Positions 5,348 to 7,201 of a stretch of DNA of 7,201 bases are shown piece after piece. Position numbers and translations under genes: made by a program. The DNA lies in the NCBI GenBank assembly GCA_014382645.1, contig JACNJI010000252.1, forward strand, positions 1-7,201, given 5' to 3'. The DNA is from Verrucomicrobiota bacterium (lineage in GTDB: Bacteria > Verrucomicrobiota > Verrucomicrobiia > Opitutales > Seribacteraceae). Numbering within the stretch: the first letter of the stretch is position 1; each line of letters opens with the position of its first letter. The notes beneath the pieces are model-generated. The model made no database searches, was not told the DNA's origin, and was given only the letters and a program-made list of their open reading frames with translations.

Positions 5348-7146
5348 TGAAAACAATATCCTTACTTTTCCTATTCCTCGCCCTGAACGCGGTCGGACAG
5401 GACGCGGGAGCCTTGCACCCATGGACCGACTTGAAGGGCCGTACCCTGCAGGCCAAGTTCCTCAAGGCCGACGCCGCCAGCGTAACCATCGATTGGAATG
5501 GCCAGGTGTTTGCCCTGCCTCTGAATACCCTGAACCCGGAATCGCAGGCGCTCGCCTCCAAACTGGGCGCCAGATCGAAGCCTTCCGGTCCCGCCGTAAC
5601 CGGTATCCATCCGTGGACCGACCTGAAGGGGCGTACCCTGCAGGCCCGTTTTCTCAAGGCCGACGCCACCAGCGTTACCATCAACTGGAACGGGCAAGTA
5701 TTCACGCTGCCTCTGAACACGCTTCAACCTCAATCCCAAAAACTTGCGGCCAAGCTGCGAGCCGCCGCTCGGCCGAAACCGCCGGCGGGCTCGACTTCTC
5801 TGGGACTGGAGGCGACCGATCCTGAGGGCGAGTTAGACCTTTCCGCCGAACAGGTGTGGACGAGTTCGGACGGCAACCCGCTGAAGGGGCGGTTCGTTGA
5901 GGTGAACGACGCCAATCTCACCCTTTCCACTTTAGGCGGTCGTCGTGAGGTGACGATTCCCCTAAGCAGGCTTTCCGTGGACTCGCAGGCCTTGGCCAAG
6001 AAGCTGAAGACATTGGCTGTCTCCGAGGCCAAGAAGCTGGCCGCCCTCGCCAAGACCCGCTCGAAAATGAAACTCCCGAAGGTGACCGAGGCGGATCTGG
6101 ACCGGGAACACGATTGGAATAGCTCGGAAAACCAGGCAATCAAGGCTACCTTCGTGGATGCGAACGACGAGTACGTGACCATTTTCTTGAGTGACAATCC
6201 TACCCGGACGTTCGAGTTGCCGTGGACCAAGTTCAACCCCACTTCCCAAGCCTTGGCCGAGGCCCTACGTCGGAAGAAAGAAGAGATTATGCCGAAGAAT
6301 CCTAAGATCATTCCCGCCAAGGGTGGTCGAATGGCTGCTTATGGCAGTGGGCGTTTTCGAGGTTACAATTCTATTTTTCAGAGTGTGCTATACGACGTGG
6401 CCCTGCACCAGAACGGAAACGTCGTGCACCTTTGGCTGAAATCTCCGGGAAGTTCCCGCAACGCTACTGATGGCAAACGTGCAAACGAACGACCGATCGC
6501 CATTCATTTCAGTTCTCATTACTATGATCGTTCCGATCCCGAGAGGGTTCGCCATCGCCATCGTAAGATTGTTGCTTACGACGTGTCGCCCGAGCCTTCC
6601 ATGGATCGTGAAATTACGACCCTAAGCGGCACTTTCGATAACAACGGTACCTTTGAGTACGAGATGGAGATAAATCATAGGGGCCTTGGTTTCTGGGGGA
6701 AACTGAAGGACCCCGCAGGGGAGGAGTGGCCAACTCGAATGAGCATTGGAGTTCGTACCCCGGACGTCGCCCCGGAAGCCATCAACATGAGCATGGAGCA
6801 GATCATGCCCATCATCGGCGACGGCGCCCTATACATCGACCCAATTGAGGAAAAACGGGCCAAGCTCCCCTTTACCGAAAAGTGGGATGACTTAATGCGA
6901 AGGTTTAAGGGCAACGACTGGAACCCTATCAAGTCGGCCGAGCTCATGGGCAAGCCGTTTGGGTCTCACAAGATAAAGGTGACTCCCACTAATACGAAGG
7001 GAATGCGCTTGGCGTGGGGCAAGGGATACTCGGGAGTTTTTCCCTTTCAGAGCGTTCACATAGGCTACACTTCTGAAGATGATAAATACCGGTACGGGGT
7101 CCCGAAGAACAGGCGTCTCAACATATTCGCAACTCGCGGGACGTGA
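5344..7146 (+). CDS. Secreted protein with four SHD1 (SLA1 homology domain 1) repeats and an unrecognised C-terminal domain
   Basis: I chose ATG 5344 (600 residues) because it overlaps the glcD stop as ATGA and gives a standard signal peptide (MMKTISLLFLFLALNAVG). ATG 5329 would add five residues. Four SHD1-like modules of about 50 residues follow, at 5416-5565, 5608-5757, 5851-6006 and 6109-6267. They share the pattern W-T/N-D/S...L.a.F......vT...LP...L...SQ.LA..L. Modules 1 and 2 are 84% identical; 3 and 4 are diverged. A Lys/Ala-rich, probably helical linker separates 3 from 4. From about 6310 to the stop, some 275 residues form a mixed, strand-rich region that I do not recognise, including IAIHFSSHYYDRSD, GTFDNNGTFEYEMEINHRG and MSIGVRTPDVAPEAINMS. 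In yeast Sla1, SHD1 binds NPFxD peptides; in bacteria its role is unknown and it is common in exported planctomycete and verrucomicrobial proteins. Attachment or protein binding at the envelope is a guess. Confidence 0.82.
   Translation: MMKTISLLFLFLALNAVGQDAGALHPWTDLKGRTLQAKFLKADAASVTIDWNGQVFALPLNTLNPESQALASKLGARSKPSGPAVTGIHPWTDLKGRTLQARFLKADATSVTINWNGQVFTLPLNTLQPQSQKLAAKLRAAARPKPPAGSTSLGLEATDPEGELDLSAEQVWTSSDGNPLKGRFVEVNDANLTLSTLGGRREVTIPLSRLSVDSQALAKKLKTLAVSEAKKLAALAKTRSKMKLPKVTEADLDREHDWNSSENQAIKATFVDANDEYVTIFLSDNPTRTFELPWTKFNPTSQALAEALRRKKEEIMPKNPKIIPAKGGRMAAYGSGRFRGYNSIFQSVLYDVALHQNGNVVHLWLKSPGSSRNATDGKRANERPIAIHFSSHYYDRSDPERVRHRHRKIVAYDVSPEPSMDREITTLSGTFDNNGTFEYEMEINHRGLGFWGKLKDPAGEEWPTRMSIGVRTPDVAPEAINMSMEQIMPIIGDGALYIDPIEEKRAKLPFTEKWDDLMRRFKGNDWNPIKSAELMGKPFGSHKIKVTPTNTKGMRLAWGKGYSGVFPFQSVHIGYTSEDDKYRYGVPKNRRLNIFATRGT
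5416..5565 (+). repeat. SHD1 module 1 (coding repeat)
   Basis: Encodes the 50-residue unit from HPWTDLKGRTL to SQALASKL. Against module 2, counting by hand, 42 of 50 residues and about 115 of 150 bases are identical. Most base differences are at third codon positions, so this is an old tandem duplication held by selection at the protein level. Confidence 0.8.
5608..5757 (+). repeat. SHD1 module 2 (coding repeat)
   Basis: Second copy of the 50-residue unit, starting again with HPWTDLKGRTL and ending SQKLAAKL. It lies 192 bases from module 1 (64 codons), with a short Ser/Pro/Gly linker between. The longest identical DNA blocks with module 1 are about 15 bases. Confidence 0.8.
5851..6006 (+). 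other. SHD1-like module 3
   Basis: Diverged 52-residue module beginning QVWTSSDGNPLKGRF and ending RLSVDSQALAKKL. It keeps the Trp, the Gly/Leu spacing, the Phe, the I-P-L strand and the closing SQALA-KL of modules 1 and 2. It is followed by a Lys/Ala-rich linker. Confidence 0.65.
6109..6267 (+). other. SHD1-like module 4
   Basis: Most diverged 53-residue module, from HDWNSSENQAIKATF to FNPTSQALAEAL. It lacks the Gly of the D-x-x-G turn but keeps the Trp, the Phe, the V-T strand, ELPW and SQALA. It directly precedes the unrecognised C-terminal region. Confidence 0.6.
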
Positions 7147-7201
7147 GAGTTCGTTTTCGTTCCTGTCCCGGGCTTGCCGGTCTGGCCCCCCGGTGCGCGC
7201 A

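Noticed and set aside
7147..7201. Terminator or new gene after the SHD1 protein
   Set aside because: Only 55 bases remain. They are GC-rich with short GCCGG/CCGG matches but no stable stem followed by T residues, and no convincing start codon with a ribosome site.

Overview
The window reads as a moderately GC-rich bacterial chromosome. The gene content points to the Planctomycetota-Verrucomicrobiota group, more likely Verrucomicrobiota. It has a secreted protein with four SHD1 (SLA1 homology domain 1) repeats and a secreted sialate-O-acetylesterase-like protein of the type abundant in those phyla. Several genes also lack a clear Shine-Dalgarno site. The taxon is inferred from family distribution; no marker gene is present.

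Layout. Bases 1-362 (+) hold the C-terminal end of a YiiX/YebB-type (C92) permuted NlpC/P60 cysteine hydrolase. It converges on a four-gene minus-strand block that reads leftward from about 3514. The block starts with a YefM-YoeB type toxin-antitoxin pair (3478-2973), with its own candidate promoter and an operator-like palindrome. After a gap of about 106 bases comes a membrane-anchored VAO-fold FAD oxidoreductase (2866-1355), and 12 bases later the secreted esterase-like protein (1342-380). Bases 3479-3877 are non-coding. They hold the toxin-antitoxin promoter and a structured palindromic repeat element (3612-3742) of the dispersed 'GTCATTGCGAG...GGCAATCCAG' type. To the right, a GlcD-family FAD-linked dehydrogenase (3878-5347, +) overlaps the SHD1-repeat protein (5344-7146, +) by ATGA.

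How the genes may work together. Antitoxin and toxin overlap by GTGA and should be co-translated. The FAD oxidase and the esterase-like protein look like a two-gene unit of envelope proteins. GlcD should oxidise a 2-hydroxy acid such as D-lactate, glycolate or 2-hydroxyglutarate, but no GlcE/GlcF partner is next to it. It is instead coupled to an exported protein of unknown function.

The most notable points are these. The esterase-like protein has Tyr where its family has the nucleophilic Ser (AGPYNME instead of AGQSNME), which suggests a pseudoenzyme or altered chemistry. The toxin-antitoxin promoter has its -10 inside a perfect palindrome and would give an almost leaderless mRNA. GlcD and an SHD1 protein with an unrecognised C-terminal half form an unusual coupled pair. 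I see no CRISPR array, tRNA, rRNA, phage or transposase gene, and no clearly new multi-gene defence system.
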